Shown: positions 1 to 9,089 of the stretch, piece after piece
Layout: every line of letters starts with the position of its first letter
Numbering within the stretch: the first letter of the stretch is position 1
Assembly: GCA_039190275.1 (NCBI GenBank)
Contig: JBCCYF010000006.1
Coordinates: 7,710-71,709, forward strand
Reading direction: 5' to 3'
From: Halovulum sp039190275
Lineage (GTDB): Bacteria > Pseudomonadota > Alphaproteobacteria > Rhodobacterales > Rhodobacteraceae
Length of the DNA stretch: 64,000 bases
Notes under the pieces: generated by a model
The model's input: the letters and a program-made list of their open reading frames with translations, nothing else
Told to the model about the DNA's origin: nothing
Database searches by the model: none
Program-made: the position numbers and the translations under genes

Positions 1-1923
1 GGAAATGCAGATGGATGCTTTTGCCTTCATTTCCGCAGTCCAGTCCGTAAAAGTGAACGCCTGATCGGCCAGCAATGTTCCAAGGTGAACTTCAATAATC
101 CGTCCCTGGAATACATTGTCACCGAACTGCTTCAGCATCTGGGCCTGTGTCGCATGAACCACATCGCGGAAATCCATATGGTCGGCCATCTTACCTTTGA
201 ACGATACCTTGACGGACTCGGGGATGGGCATCGTCGCCTCGCCTGTGGCGAGTGCAAGTGCGACTGTTCCTGAATCGGCGCCAAAAGCGACGCCTTTGGA
301 CATTCTGGTATGGGAGTCGCCGCCAATGATGATTGCCCAGTCATCAACCGTGATGTCATTCAGGACCTTGTGGATCACATCCGTCATCGCATTGTAAACG
401 CCTTTGGGGTCCCGTGCTGTGATCAGACCGAACTTATGCATGAAAGTCATAAGCTTAGGAATGTTCGCCTGCGCCTTTTGATCCCAAACGGAGGCGGTAT
501 GACAGCCGGATTGGTAAGCCCCGTCGACGGTAGGAGAAATGACGGTCGCGGCCATTGCTTCAAGTTCCTGCGAGGTCATCAGGCCAGTCGTATCCTGCGA
601 TCCGACAATGTTCACCTTGACCCGTACATCGGATCCGGCATGCAGAACGGCGCCCTCTGACATTCCGACCGCGTTTTTGTTGAAGATTTTCTCCACCGCG
701 GTCAGGCCTTGCCCGGCGTGTGAAATTTCCTTTGAGGGCGCAAATACGGACACCAGCTCAATTCCCAGCGTTTCACACGCAAAACTCTGCAGCTTCTTGC
801 CGAAGACGATTGCATAGGATCCACCGGCCTTTATGAATTCGACCTTCTGCGCGCTGAAAGACGAAGATACATCCACCAGCTCTTCGTCGCCCTTGTCATT
901 ATAGAGCTTCTTATCCTTGGTGTTGATCGTCAGAACGGTTCCAGTGGCAACCGAGTATTTCTGCTCAAGGATCGGGCTGTCGTCGTTGTTCAGGATCGGT
1001 TTGCCATCCGCATCGAGCTTTTTGACCCAGTTCTTCAGATCGATCCCGATACCGCCTGTCACGCCAACGGTCGTCAGGAAAATCGGGGAAATCCCATTTG
1101 TTCCGGCAACGATCGGTGCGATATTTACGAACGGGACATACGGGCTGGCCTTTGTTCCCGTCCACAGTGCAACATTGTTCACGCCCGACATGCGCGAAGA
1201 CCCCACACCCATCGTGCCCTTTTCGGCGATCAACATCACGCGTTTGTCCGGATGCTGCGTCTGAAGTGCCCGGATCTCGTTTTGCGCCTCGGGCGAGATC
1301 ATACATTTTCCGTGTAGTTCACGGTCTGAACGGGAGTGGGCCTGATTACCCGGCGACAGCAGGTCGGTCGAGATATCCCCTTCGGCCGCGACATAGGTCA
1401 CGACCTTGATTTCCTCCTCAATTTCCGGAAGTGCCGTGAAAAATTCAGCCCTGGCGTAGCTGTGCAAGATGTCCTCGGCAACCGCGTTTCCGGCATCATA
1501 TGCAGTCCGGAGCCTGTCCGTATCCGCCTCGTACAGAAACACCTGTGTTTTAAGGACTTTGGCCGCCTGTTCGGCAGTCTTCGGATCGTTGCCAAGCGCC
1601 AAGTCAAGAAGGACCTCGACCGAGGGACCGCCTTTCATGTGTGAGAGCAACTCAAAGGCGAAGGACGGTGAAATCTCGGCGACAACAGCGCTACCGAGAA
1701 TGACCTCTTTCAGAAACTGAGCCTTTACACCGGCCGCACTCGTTGTGCCGGGCAGAGTATTGTAGACAAGGAAATTCAGGGACGCGTCCCGATGTTCGCT
1801 TTGAATGTCTTTGATCTGGGAAACAAGCTCTCTGACAAGGGCGCCATCCTCGATTGGCTTCGGGTTCAGGCCCCGCTCTTTGCGTGAATCGATCTCTTCC
1901 AGGTATGATGTGTACAAGCTCAT
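1..1923 (-). CDS. acnB: Aconitate hydratase B (AcnB type), 3' end outside window
   Basis: Partial gene: the frame stays open from an ATG at 1923 to the window edge, giving 641 residues of a protein that is usually about 850-930 long. AcnB isomerises citrate and isocitrate in the TCA cycle and in many bacteria also dehydrates 2-methylisocitrate. The N-terminus (MSLYTSYLEEIDSRKERG) and the helical first 150 residues fit the HEAT-like domain of AcnB rather than AcnA. The GSSRMSGVNN stretch fits the swivel domain, and GSQDTTGLMT and GGDSHTRMSKG (near residue 535) are aconitase core motifs. The iron-sulfur ligand cysteines of AcnB lie in the C-terminal part, which is not in the window. The identification is firm; only completeness is untested. 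A 10-base perfect palindrome lies 87 bases upstream of the start. Confidence 0.93.
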   Translation of the reverse strand, partial: MSLYTSYLEEIDSRKERGLNPKPIEDGALVRELVSQIKDIQSEHRDASLNFLVYNTLPGTTSAAGVKAQFLKEVILGSAVVAEISPSFAFELLSHMKGGPSVEVLLDLALGNDPKTAEQAAKVLKTQVFLYEADTDRLRTAYDAGNAVAEDILHSYARAEFFTALPEIEEEIKVVTYVAAEGDISTDLLSPGNQAHSRSDRELHGKCMISPEAQNEIRALQTQHPDKRVMLIAEKGTMGVGSSRMSGVNNVALWTGTKASPYVPFVNIAPIVAGTNGISPIFLTTVGVTGGIGIDLKNWVKKLDADGKPILNNDDSPILEQKYSVATGTVLTINTKDKKLYNDKGDEELVDVSSSFSAQKVEFIKAGGSYAIVFGKKLQSFACETLGIELVSVFAPSKEISHAGQGLTAVEKIFNKNAVGMSEGAVLHAGSDVRVKVNIVGSQDTTGLMTSQELEAMAATVISPTVDGAYQSGCHTASVWDQKAQANIPKLMTFMHKFGLITARDPKGVYNAMTDVIHKVLNDITVDDWAIIIGGDSHTRMSKGVAFGADSGTVALALATGEATMPIPESVKVSFKGKMADHMDFRDVVHATQAQMLKQFGDNVFQGRIIEVHLGTLLADQAFTFTDWTAEMKAKASICIS

Positions 1924-2009
1924 GACGGTCCTGACGTGTAAGTGTTGAGCGGGCGCGGATACCGGCTCACAGAGCAAACGGCGCGCAGCTTCTGCCAATT
2001 TGTATGCAG

Positions 2010-2019
2010 TGGTATACCA
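2010..2019. promoter_or_regulatory. Palindrome TGGTATACCA upstream of acnB
   Basis: A perfect 10-base palindrome lies in the 249-base gap between acnB (start 1923, minus) and the alpha/beta hydrolase gene (end 2173). The core TTGGTATACCAA is the type bound by GntR/FCD-family repressors such as ExuR and UxuR in enterobacteria. Here it could be an operator for acnB. No GntR-family gene is seen in the window, so the regulator is unknown and this is an inference from symmetry and position. Confidence 0.35.
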
Positions 2020-2172
2020 AATCCAATTGCCTTGCAAGCCATCCGCCAGCGGCATGATGCCCCAGGTGCGTGATCTTGGGGTTTGGCTGGTCGCGGCGGC
2101 AGCCTCCTTACGACGCATACCGAACACCGCTTCTACGCTGATAGGCTGCGGCAAGAGCACTGACCAACCTGC

Positions 2173-2901
2173 TTATGTCATTGGACCGATAGGTGAACCG
2201 TCGTTGACATTCCTGAGCCACCTGCGGAGGGCCATTGAGGTTTCATTTGGCCGTTCCAGGGTCGGGAGGTGCCCGGCACCGTCGATGATCACCAATTCGG
2301 ATCTGGGCAGAAGCCCATGCATCAACGTGTGGCGAGGTATCGGACACAGCTTGTCTTGGCGACCGCAGAGCACAAGTGCCGGTCCCTCGAAACCGCGCAG
2401 TGTGTCGGTCTGATCGGGCCTGTCTCGCAGTGCCGCGGATTGTTCGCAAAACACCTCGGGTCCCAGTTTCAGTGCCATGTCCATGCACAGGTCCAATATG
2501 GCGGATGTGTTCAAGCCGGACCCAAGGTAGTTCGGCTTCATCTCCTCCCGCATGACGCTGTCCAGTCTACCGGCGCGGGCACGCTCCATCTGCGGTCCAC
2601 GGCGGTTCTTCACCTCTTCCGTTTCCGCCAGAGGGTTCGTGTCCATGAGGGCCAGTCCGGCGACACGCCCGGGCGCTTGGCGGACCACTTCCATCGCAAC
2701 GATACCGCCCATGGACAGGCCGCCCAGTGCGATCCGGTCCGGCACGTCCTCCAATACCCGCGCCGCAAGTCCGCCCACTGTGGGGCTGCCGGTCAGATCC
2801 GGAACGATGACGGTATGGTCTGGTGAGAGCGCCTTGATCTGCGGTGCAAACAGCCGGGCGTCACACATCATGCCAGGTAAAAGCACCAGCGGTGTCGTCA
2901 T
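2173..2901 (-). CDS. Alpha/beta hydrolase
   Basis: A 242-residue soluble alpha/beta-fold hydrolase. The oxyanion segment LLPGMMCDARLF is near the N-terminus, the nucleophile elbow is GLSMGG (about residue 80), the likely acid is the Asp in CGRQDKLCP (about 190), and the catalytic His is in DGAGHLPTLERP (about 215). The triad is therefore complete and the length is normal for small esterases, lactonases and C-C hydrolases. The ATG at 2901 directly abuts the stop of the MetE-like gene, so this is the last gene of the long minus-strand catabolic operon. It would plausibly cleave an ester, lactone or C-C bond in the pathway intermediate; the substrate cannot be read from the sequence. Confidence 0.82.
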   Translation of the reverse strand: MTTPLVLLPGMMCDARLFAPQIKALSPDHTVIVPDLTGSPTVGGLAARVLEDVPDRIALGGLSMGGIVAMEVVRQAPGRVAGLALMDTNPLAETEEVKNRRGPQMERARAGRLDSVMREEMKPNYLGSGLNTSAILDLCMDMALKLGPEVFCEQSAALRDRPDQTDTLRGFEGPALVLCGRQDKLCPIPRHTLMHGLLPRSELVIIDGAGHLPTLERPNETSMALRRWLRNVNDGSPIGPMT

Positions 2902-4032
2902 TCACGCCCCCGGGACGGCAGCGGCACCGGCCGACAGCGCGGCCAGTTTGGCATAGGCAATCGCCGGGTCGACAGCGCCAAACCCTGCAAACGTGCCAAA
3001 GCCGCAGTCGCTGCCTGCGATCACCCGTTCAGCGCCGACGATGTTGACAAAGCGCTGGAGGCGCTGGGCCACCAGATCGGGATGCTCCACAAAGTTCGTT
3101 GTTGTATCCACCACACCGGGAACAAGCACCTTATCCTCGGGAATATCCGCCTTACGGTCGCGAAACACGGCCCACTCGTGGCCGTGCCGAGGGTTCGAGG
3201 TTTCGAACAGAACGTACCGCGATTTGGTTGCCATCAGCGTGTCGAACATCTTTGACATTGGGATATCGCACAGATGGGGCCCCTCGTAGTTGCCCCAACA
3301 GATGTGCACCCGAACGCGCTCGGCCGGCACGTCAGACAACGCGTGGTTCAGCGCGTCGACATGTAACTGCGCGATCTTCACGAACTCCTCATCCGAGAGG
3401 TCGGCGAACAGCATGTGGCGGGACAAGGCGAGGTCGGGGCAATCCAGCTGCAGGTCAAGGCCGCCGGCCACGATTGTCTCGTACTCTTCCTTCATCGCAT
3501 CTGCCAGAGCCGCCAGATACGCCTCGCGCGAGGTGTAGAAATCGTTCTGCAGAAACAGTGAGATAACGCCGGGGCTGGCTGCGTTCATGAAACCATGCGC
3601 GACCCCATGTTCCGCCATCGCCGCTTTTAGGTTCGCGATGTCCTTTGCCAGTTCCTGCTGTCCGTTGGGGCGCACCTCTCCAGTGCACATGGGCCTTGCA
3701 TAGCGCGGGGTCCCGCCGGACTCGGCCAATCGTTTCAAAAAGCTGGGGAACATCTTCAGATCGGCGGGCGCGTTGCGGGGGCTGTCACCGGAAAACCCGG
3801 TGTAGCGATCCTTGACGTAGGTGGCGTAGCTGATCTTTGAGGTCTCACCGTCCGATACGATGTCGATACCGGCGTCCTTCTGCAGTTTGACGGTTTCAGA
3901 GACCGCCTTTGTCATGCAGGCATCAAATGCCGCTGCGTCATAGGGTTCGCCTCGCTCGCGCGCGAAGATAAAGTCCACCACGTCCTGTGTTCGGGGCAAA
4001 CTGCCAACATGGGTCGTCTGAACTCTGGTCAT
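2902..4032 (-). CDS. MetE C-terminal-like methyltransferase family protein
   Basis: A 376-residue homologue of the C-terminal barrel of cobalamin-independent methionine synthase, starting MTRVQTTHVGSLPRT. The HxC pair of the zinc site is visible in RVHICWGNYEG and the distal Cys in AGSDCGFGTF, so zinc-thiolate chemistry is retained. Stand-alone proteins of this size lack the N-terminal half of MetE and are often dedicated methyl- or thiol-transfer enzymes rather than methionine synthases. The start at 4032 is preferred to one at 4086 because a strong GGAGGAG lies just upstream. It sits between the bicupin and the hydrolase. A role in demethylating the pathway substrate is an inference. Confidence 0.78.
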   Translation of the reverse strand: MTRVQTTHVGSLPRTQDVVDFIFARERGEPYDAAAFDACMTKAVSETVKLQKDAGIDIVSDGETSKISYATYVKDRYTGFSGDSPRNAPADLKMFPSFLKRLAESGGTPRYARPMCTGEVRPNGQQELAKDIANLKAAMAEHGVAHGFMNAASPGVISLFLQNDFYTSREAYLAALADAMKEEYETIVAGGLDLQLDCPDLALSRHMLFADLSDEEFVKIAQLHVDALNHALSDVPAERVRVHICWGNYEGPHLCDIPMSKMFDTLMATKSRYVLFETSNPRHGHEWAVFRDRKADIPEDKVLVPGVVDTTTNFVEHPDLVAQRLQRFVNIVGAERVIAGSDCGFGTFAGFGAVDPAIAYAKLAALSAGAAAVPGA

Positions 4033-4125
4033 CCGGGTCTCCTCCGCTTTCTTCTTTTTGGCCGATCCTATCCCGGTTTGCGCCAAGTCGGGGATTTCCG
4101 CGCGGCTTTCATCGGAGGGTTAAGG

Positions 4126-5094
4126 TCAGCTGCCCGCCCAACTCGGGCCGGCCGGGTCGTCCGTTGCGACGATCTGGTAAAGCGCGGCTTCCCCGGTCAT
4201 TGAGGGTACGGCGCCGTAGGCTGTGTTCTCTGGAATGGATATCGTATCGCCGGGCGCAAGGGTGGTGCTGCCGCCTTCCCAGTTCACCAGCCAGTGTCCC
4301 TTGGCGGGGATCAGGACCGTCGGACGGATGTGCGCTACTTTCGACTCGCGAGCCGAGCCGCGGGTGACAAAATGGACTTCGAAACCTGGCCTGTCCCGGA
4401 GCAGGCCGGTCTTTCCGATCACGTTGCAGGGGGTTCGGTCGGCCAGGGCAACCAGGTCCCAATAGCGCGCGACGTGGTTCGGCAGTACGTCGGCGGCGCT
4501 GGGTTCCGGGCGTTTGGCCAGCTCCGCATCTGAAAGCACGGGCATCGGTTTTATCCCATCCGGCAGTTCTTCGCCGTTTTTTGTGTCGTAGAGCCTGCCG
4601 GTTTCCGCCAGAACCAGTCCATGATCCGCGGCATCCTCGATGACCTGAGGGGCCCACATGACACCGCCGCCCGCATCGTCACCGCCGAGGATGGCTATGA
4701 TCATGCCGTAGTCGGTGCCGATGTTCTCGAAACCGCGGAAAATGCCCGTGGGTATGTTGAAGATATCTCCCGGTTCCAACACCACCTCGCCGGCATCGCC
4801 CCAACGCCCCCAAAAGAAGCGCCAGCGGCCGGATAGAACAAAGAACGCCTCGGCGGTATGGTGATCGTGCAGGCTGTTGCGGCACTTCGGCGGCTGCCCC
4901 GCCGCGCCAATATTAAACCCATGCGGTATCGAGATGTGGACATGCTGATCCGGACTTTCCGAAACGCCGCCGCCGATTATGGTGAAATTCTCTTTCTGAT
5001 CACTGCCGGGCGTATGCGCATCAATGAACGCCGTGCGGCAGGGTCTGAGATCACCGTAGCGAACGATCCGGGCTTCCATCTGTTGCGGTGTCAT
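4126..5094 (-). CDS. Two-domain cupin (bicupin) protein
   Basis: A 322-residue protein with two cupin barrels. The first (about residues 60-150) has RNSLHDHHTAEAFFVLSGRW, giving the metal-binding HxH...E pattern, then PGDIFNIPTG. The second (about 240-310) has GHWLVNWEGG and APGDTISIPENTAYG but lacks an obvious HxH set, so only the N-terminal barrel looks metal-binding. Such bicupins include gentisate- and quercetin-dioxygenase-like enzymes and many uncharacterised ones. It lies in the minus-strand catabolic operon, 178 bases after an NTF2-like gene and 93 bases before the MetE-like gene. AGGAAAGATC precedes the ATG. A ring- or C-C-cleaving dioxygenase or an isomerase are the main alternatives. 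Confidence 0.75.
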   Translation of the reverse strand: MTPQQMEARIVRYGDLRPCRTAFIDAHTPGSDQKENFTIIGGGVSESPDQHVHISIPHGFNIGAAGQPPKCRNSLHDHHTAEAFFVLSGRWRFFWGRWGDAGEVVLEPGDIFNIPTGIFRGFENIGTDYGMIIAILGGDDAGGGVMWAPQVIEDAADHGLVLAETGRLYDTKNGEELPDGIKPMPVLSDAELAKRPEPSAADVLPNHVARYWDLVALADRTPCNVIGKTGLLRDRPGFEVHFVTRGSARESKVAHIRPTVLIPAKGHWLVNWEGGSTTLAPGDTISIPENTAYGAVPSMTGEAALYQIVATDDPAGPSWAGS

Positions 5095-5272
5095 TTCTGA
5101 TCTTTCCTGTGTATGTGCGAGAGAGCTGCTGTGTGATCCCCTTTCACCTACCAGGTGGACGCAGGTTCAGACGCCGGGCGCGCAGCGCGGCCCTATGTGC
5201 GTGAAAGCGATGTGCCGCCTGCGAGTCGCGCAGGCCATGCGTCGTCGATTTGTAGGGGACATCGGACCTCAT

Positions 5273-6244
5273 TCAGATGTCTCCGGTGTGCAGATGGATC
5301 TGCTTCCAAATGGCAACTTCGTCATACAGGGCGAACTCGCGTCGCAGGCCCCAGGGGCCATACTCGGCATGGGAGATACCCATCACGTGTACGCGCGCGC
5401 CGCTTGGCCGGCCGAATGCGCCCCAGCCCTCATGAACCCCGTCCAGCGACCAGCGGATCGCAGCGCGGGGTGACAACATGCCTCCATCCATGCCGATCTG
5501 GTGGTGGATCTTGAACTCGGCACTGGGAAAGGAGGACCGAAGGCCGATCCAGAACCGGCTTACAGCCTCGCGCCCAATCGCCTGCTGGGCACCCGCATAT
5601 TCACCGATCACCGCGCGGTCGTATTCGGCAAGGATGTGATGGAAATCCGTACCCATGATGCGCTTTAACGTATCGGCATATGCGGCGCCCCACTCATTGT
5701 CATTGCCGGTTCCGTGATAGCCGCCGTCCACATCGGCCTCGGGCCGGAACGGCGGCTGGGTGTGCGCGGGACCGCCCTCGGCGACAATCAGATCACGGGT
5801 AAACACCTCGGGGTCGCGCCCCAACTGCCGCAGAAGACCACCGTAGTCACGGACCAGCCATTCGTCATAGATGGTCTGTCCCCTGGCGGCGCAATCGGCA
5901 AGCACGCGTATGGTCCAGCGCGTTCCGCTGGCCTTACCGAACTGGCCATCCTGCATGTGGGTCGCGGTGGTCAGCAATCGATGAGAGGACAAATAGCCGT
6001 GTTCCTCGGAGTGGGACCAGATCACATCCTCGCCAAAGAGCTGTCGGTCGGGAAACTCATGGCATGTCGCCATGGTTGCCGCGATAACCGCCCCGTTGCC
6101 GCGACTGATACCCATCGGCGTCCGCACTGGAATGTCCGACGCATAATAACGGTTCAGCGTTTCTGTGCCACGATCCTCCCAGATCTCCTTGGTGACACCT
6201 ATGATGTAATCCGGGAAATCCTTCCACTTTTCAGCATATGTCAT
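5273..6244 (-). CDS. Double NTF2/SnoaL-like protein
   Basis: A 323-residue soluble protein made of two NTF2-like (SnoaL/ester cyclase-type) cone folds. The first is about residues 15-150, with YASDIPVRTPMG and TIYDEWLVRDYGGLLRQLG; the second is about 180-315, with GREAVSRFWIGLRSSFP and EFALYDEVAIWKQI. The phrases 'DEW/DEVAIWKQI' near each domain end are typical of SnoaL-like sequences. SnoaL-family proteins are cyclases, hydratases, isomerases or small-ligand binders, so the reaction is open. The start ATG overlaps the LacI-gene stop in an ATGA. It is one of six such genes in this divergon. Confidence 0.78.
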   Translation of the reverse strand: MTYAEKWKDFPDYIIGVTKEIWEDRGTETLNRYYASDIPVRTPMGISRGNGAVIAATMATCHEFPDRQLFGEDVIWSHSEEHGYLSSHRLLTTATHMQDGQFGKASGTRWTIRVLADCAARGQTIYDEWLVRDYGGLLRQLGRDPEVFTRDLIVAEGGPAHTQPPFRPEADVDGGYHGTGNDNEWGAAYADTLKRIMGTDFHHILAEYDRAVIGEYAGAQQAIGREAVSRFWIGLRSSFPSAEFKIHHQIGMDGGMLSPRAAIRWSLDGVHEGWGAFGRPSGARVHVMGISHAEYGPWGLRREFALYDEVAIWKQIHLHTGDI

Positions 6245-7254
6245 TGGGAGAATCCCTTCGGTTTTCGCGCAGATCCCCGGATCTTCAGGGGGCCGGGGAT
6301 CTGGATGCGCTCTGGCGCTGCCCCTTGCTCTATTCTGGCCAGCAGTACATCCACGGTCGCGCTGACCATCTTGTTCATAGGCTGGCGAATGGTCGTCAGG
6401 TCATAGGCGGGCCAGGCTGCTATGGGGACGTCATCATAGCCGACAACACTGACGTTTTTGGGGATCGAGAGACCAAGCTCGAAGCGCAGCGTGTCCATGA
6501 CCGCAAAGGCCATGTGATCATTGCCAACAAAAATAGCGTCCGGTCGATCGGCGGTGCTGCACAGGCGCCGGGCAATGGCGGAGGCGGTGGTCTGTGTGTA
6601 TTTTCCGTCTTCAATGGCAAACGGTTCGAGCCCGTGTTCATCAAGGCCTTCGATAAAGCCCCGCATGCGGTCCAGACCGGTCGACGATCCGCGCCAGCCC
6701 GAGATATGGGCAATTTTGCGGTGACCGCCTGCGGCCAGAAAGTGGGCAACGGTCCGTCCGCCCTCGACGTTGTCCGAGGTGACCTGCGACTGGCTGCCTG
6801 TGTCCTGACCGCGATTGAACATCACAACCGGGATACCCGCGTCATTGCAGCGCTCGGCTATATCATTGGACATCGCGACCGAGGCGGTGATGATCCCATC
6901 AACCTGATAGGACATCAGTTCTTCGACGATCCGCCCGACACTGTCATCGTTCTTCGCCATGAACAGAAGGATGTGATACCCGCGTTCTTTCAAGGCGCGA
7001 TCCAGATACTCAAGGGCGGTGGGGTAGAACTGGTTTTCCAAGTAGGCGACCACAAGTCCGATGACCCGGCTTTTGCCGGTGATCATTGCCCGCGCCAGTG
7101 TGTTGGGGCGGTAGCCCAGATCCTCGGCCGCCTTCATCACCTTGTTGCGGGTCGTTGCCGAGGCTGAGGCGCCGGGGGTGAAGACCCGGCTGACCGCCGA
7201 CTGGCTGACGCCCGCCAAACGGGCCACGTCAAAGGAGGTGATTCTTTCCGCCAT
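6241..7254 (-). CDS. LacI-family transcriptional regulator
   Basis: A 337-residue LacI/GalR regulator. The N-terminal helix-turn-helix and hinge read ITSFDVARLAGVSQSAVSR...GYRPNTLARAMITGKS, followed by a periplasmic-binding-protein-like effector domain with VVGYDDVPIAAWPAYDLTTIRQP near residue 285. The start at 7254 is chosen over a far upstream GTG/TTG-type extension because LacI proteins begin just before the helix-turn-helix and because this ATG overlaps the SDR stop (ATGA). It lies inside the operon rather than at its edge, so it is probably a local, substrate-responsive repressor of the divergon. The perfect inverted repeat at 13227-13241 in the divergent promoter region is a candidate target. 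Confidence 0.92.
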   Translation of the reverse strand: MAERITSFDVARLAGVSQSAVSRVFTPGASASATTRNKVMKAAEDLGYRPNTLARAMITGKSRVIGLVVAYLENQFYPTALEYLDRALKERGYHILLFMAKNDDSVGRIVEELMSYQVDGIITASVAMSNDIAERCNDAGIPVVMFNRGQDTGSQSQVTSDNVEGGRTVAHFLAAGGHRKIAHISGWRGSSTGLDRMRGFIEGLDEHGLEPFAIEDGKYTQTTASAIARRLCSTADRPDAIFVGNDHMAFAVMDTLRFELGLSIPKNVSVVGYDDVPIAAWPAYDLTTIRQPMNKMVSATVDVLLARIEQGAAPERIQIPGPLKIRGSARKPKGFSQ

Positions 7255-8021
7255 CAGTCCGCTGTCCACCCACCATCCACCAGTAACGCGGTCCCTGTGA
7301 CCAGGCTGGCCGCATCCGAGGCAAGGTAAACCGCCGCACCGGTGACATCGCTTAGTTCTCCCACCCGACCGAGTTTGATCTTCTCTTCGATCCACGCCCG
7401 ACGCTCGGGGATGGCTAGGGTCTGTTCTGCCAGCGGTGTGCGGATAAACGTGGGCGCAATCGTGTTGACCCGGATCGAATGAACGCCCCATTCGATGGCC
7501 ATGGACTTGGTGAAGCCTTCCACGGCATGTTTGGTGCCGCAATAGACCGCGCGGTCGATCCCGCCGACCTGGCCCATCTGGCTGGTGATGTTGATCAGGC
7601 TGCCGGGCTTGCCCGCCGCGATAAGACCGCGGGCCACGGCACGGGTCAGAAAATAGGCGCCTTTGAAATTCAGGTCATTTACAGTGTCAAAATCAGTTTC
7701 GGTCGTCTCAAGCGCCGGTGCGTGTCGGGCCAGCCCTGCGGAATTGATCAGAATGTCAAACGGCCCATTGGCGTCCACGGCCGTCCCGGTGGCGGTCACA
7801 TCCGCGACGTCCATGGCCAGGTGATGCGCGACCCATCCCCGTCCGGCGAACGCATCGGCGATCGCCTCGAGTTTATCAGCAGACCGCGCCGACAGGGTCA
7901 CCTCGGCCCCGTGGCTTGCCAGTGCCGTTGCACAGGCGAGGCCGATCCCCGAGGACGCACCGGCCACCAGAGCGCGCTTGCCATCCAGGCGGAACGAGGG
8001 GGGCGGAGGAAAATCCATCAA
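7254..8021 (-). CDS. SDR-family oxidoreductase
   Basis: A 255-residue classical short-chain dehydrogenase/reductase. The cofactor motif is GASSGIGLA (about residue 20), the structural motif is NSAGLA (about 93), and the catalytic set is ITSQ...YCGTK (Ser about 146, Tyr about 159, Lys about 163), with the LLVDGGWTAD end. SARSADK after beta-2 could favour NADP, but specificity is uncertain. The start overlaps the upstream NTF2-like gene (ATGA) and its stop overlaps lacI. It would oxidise or reduce a hydroxy/keto group of the pathway intermediate. Confidence 0.9.
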   Translation of the reverse strand: MMDFPPPPSFRLDGKRALVAGASSGIGLACATALASHGAEVTLSARSADKLEAIADAFAGRGWVAHHLAMDVADVTATGTAVDANGPFDILINSAGLARHAPALETTETDFDTVNDLNFKGAYFLTRAVARGLIAAGKPGSLINITSQMGQVGGIDRAVYCGTKHAVEGFTKSMAIEWGVHSIRVNTIAPTFIRTPLAEQTLAIPERRAWIEEKIKLGRVGELSDVTGAAVYLASDAASLVTGTALLVDGGWTAD

Positions 8022-9070
8022 TGGTCCCCGACCGGATAGGGGACGCGCCCTGGAACACGCGCTTTGTTGAATTCGCGCAACCTCCTGAAAACGTCCACCC
8101 CCAGTTGATCATAGACATCAAGCAAATCGACCATCACCCAGTTCTCGCGTATGCGCCCCTGTTCTATCCGCCAAAAGTCGAGGCTGCGCATCGTTACCCG
8201 CTTGCCAGTGGGTGCGATCCCCAACCATCCATCGGCAGTAAGGGTCTGGATCATGTTCGGCCAGCCGGTGACGGCCACGTAGGGACCATCGCCGAAGAAA
8301 TGATAGTCGATTTCGTCCAGATACTGACCACGATCGGGCATCCCGGACAGGAAGGGGATCTGATGCCAGTTGCGAAAACCCCGGATCCCCCGGCTGGTGC
8401 CGATACCGGCCGGACCATACCAGTTCATGGTATCGTGCCAGAAACGCGACATTTCCATCGCTTCTGGCCCCCCCTGTGCCGGATGCCGTTTCATGTGATC
8501 GAGCATGTCGATGATCAGATCCCGGTTGGCAATGCTGTGCACATCTTCGCTTGGGGGGCGTGACAGACCATCGCCCGATGCCGGGCCAGGGACAAACAGC
8601 TCCGCGCCCAGCGACGGTGCCATAGGCCAGGCGCCGACCTGCATCATTACCGAGGGCAGGTCCCAGATCATATGCACTTCAACGATCTTGCCATCGGCAA
8701 TACGGTAGTACTCGTGGAACCGCATATGTGTGAGGTGCCCTGAGGGCGGAATATCCAGCAGCGGACCGGCAAAGGTCCCGACGTAATGCCCACCGCATCC
8801 AACCCAGTCGGCACCGTGTTCGTCTTTACCGGCCATCACAAGCCAGTCGCGCCGCTCTACATCGGGCCATGCCTCCTTTAGCGGCGCAAAGATGGCCTGA
8901 TACACCCGATCCGATCCCGAGATATCTCCGAACGGAAAGCAGCAGTGAAATACCGCATTCTCGGTACAGAGTGTGCCCAGCAGGCGCTGGACCGCTGCCT
9001 CGTCCCAGTTGTAGAGCGCATCGCGAAACGGGTCGAGCAAGGCGCGGTTGGCGTCATGTACAGTGTTCAT
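8018..9070 (-). CDS. Double NTF2/SnoaL-like protein
   Basis: A 350-residue protein with two SnoaL-like domains. The first is about residues 10-150 (LCTENAVFHCCFPFGDISG, YRIADGKIVEVHMIWDLPSVMMQVG) and the second about 200-335 (MNWYGPAGIGTSRGIRGFRNWHQIPF, DFWRIEQGRIRENWVMVDLLDVYDQLG). The 'GIG' and 'I.ENWV..D' blocks are shared with the plus-strand paralogue at 17804-18796, suggesting both come from one duplicated architecture. The start at 9070 is taken because earlier starts run into hisD-like sequence. It sits 19 bases after the HisD-family gene. The function is unknown; an isomerase, cyclase or hydratase on the pathway compound is plausible. Confidence 0.78.
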   Translation of the reverse strand: MNTVHDANRALLDPFRDALYNWDEAAVQRLLGTLCTENAVFHCCFPFGDISGSDRVYQAIFAPLKEAWPDVERRDWLVMAGKDEHGADWVGCGGHYVGTFAGPLLDIPPSGHLTHMRFHEYYRIADGKIVEVHMIWDLPSVMMQVGAWPMAPSLGAELFVPGPASGDGLSRPPSEDVHSIANRDLIIDMLDHMKRHPAQGGPEAMEMSRFWHDTMNWYGPAGIGTSRGIRGFRNWHQIPFLSGMPDRGQYLDEIDYHFFGDGPYVAVTGWPNMIQTLTADGWLGIAPTGKRVTMRSLDFWRIEQGRIRENWVMVDLLDVYDQLGVDVFRRLREFNKARVPGRVPYPVGDH

Positions 9071-9089
9071 GCGTGCCCCATAGACGGCC

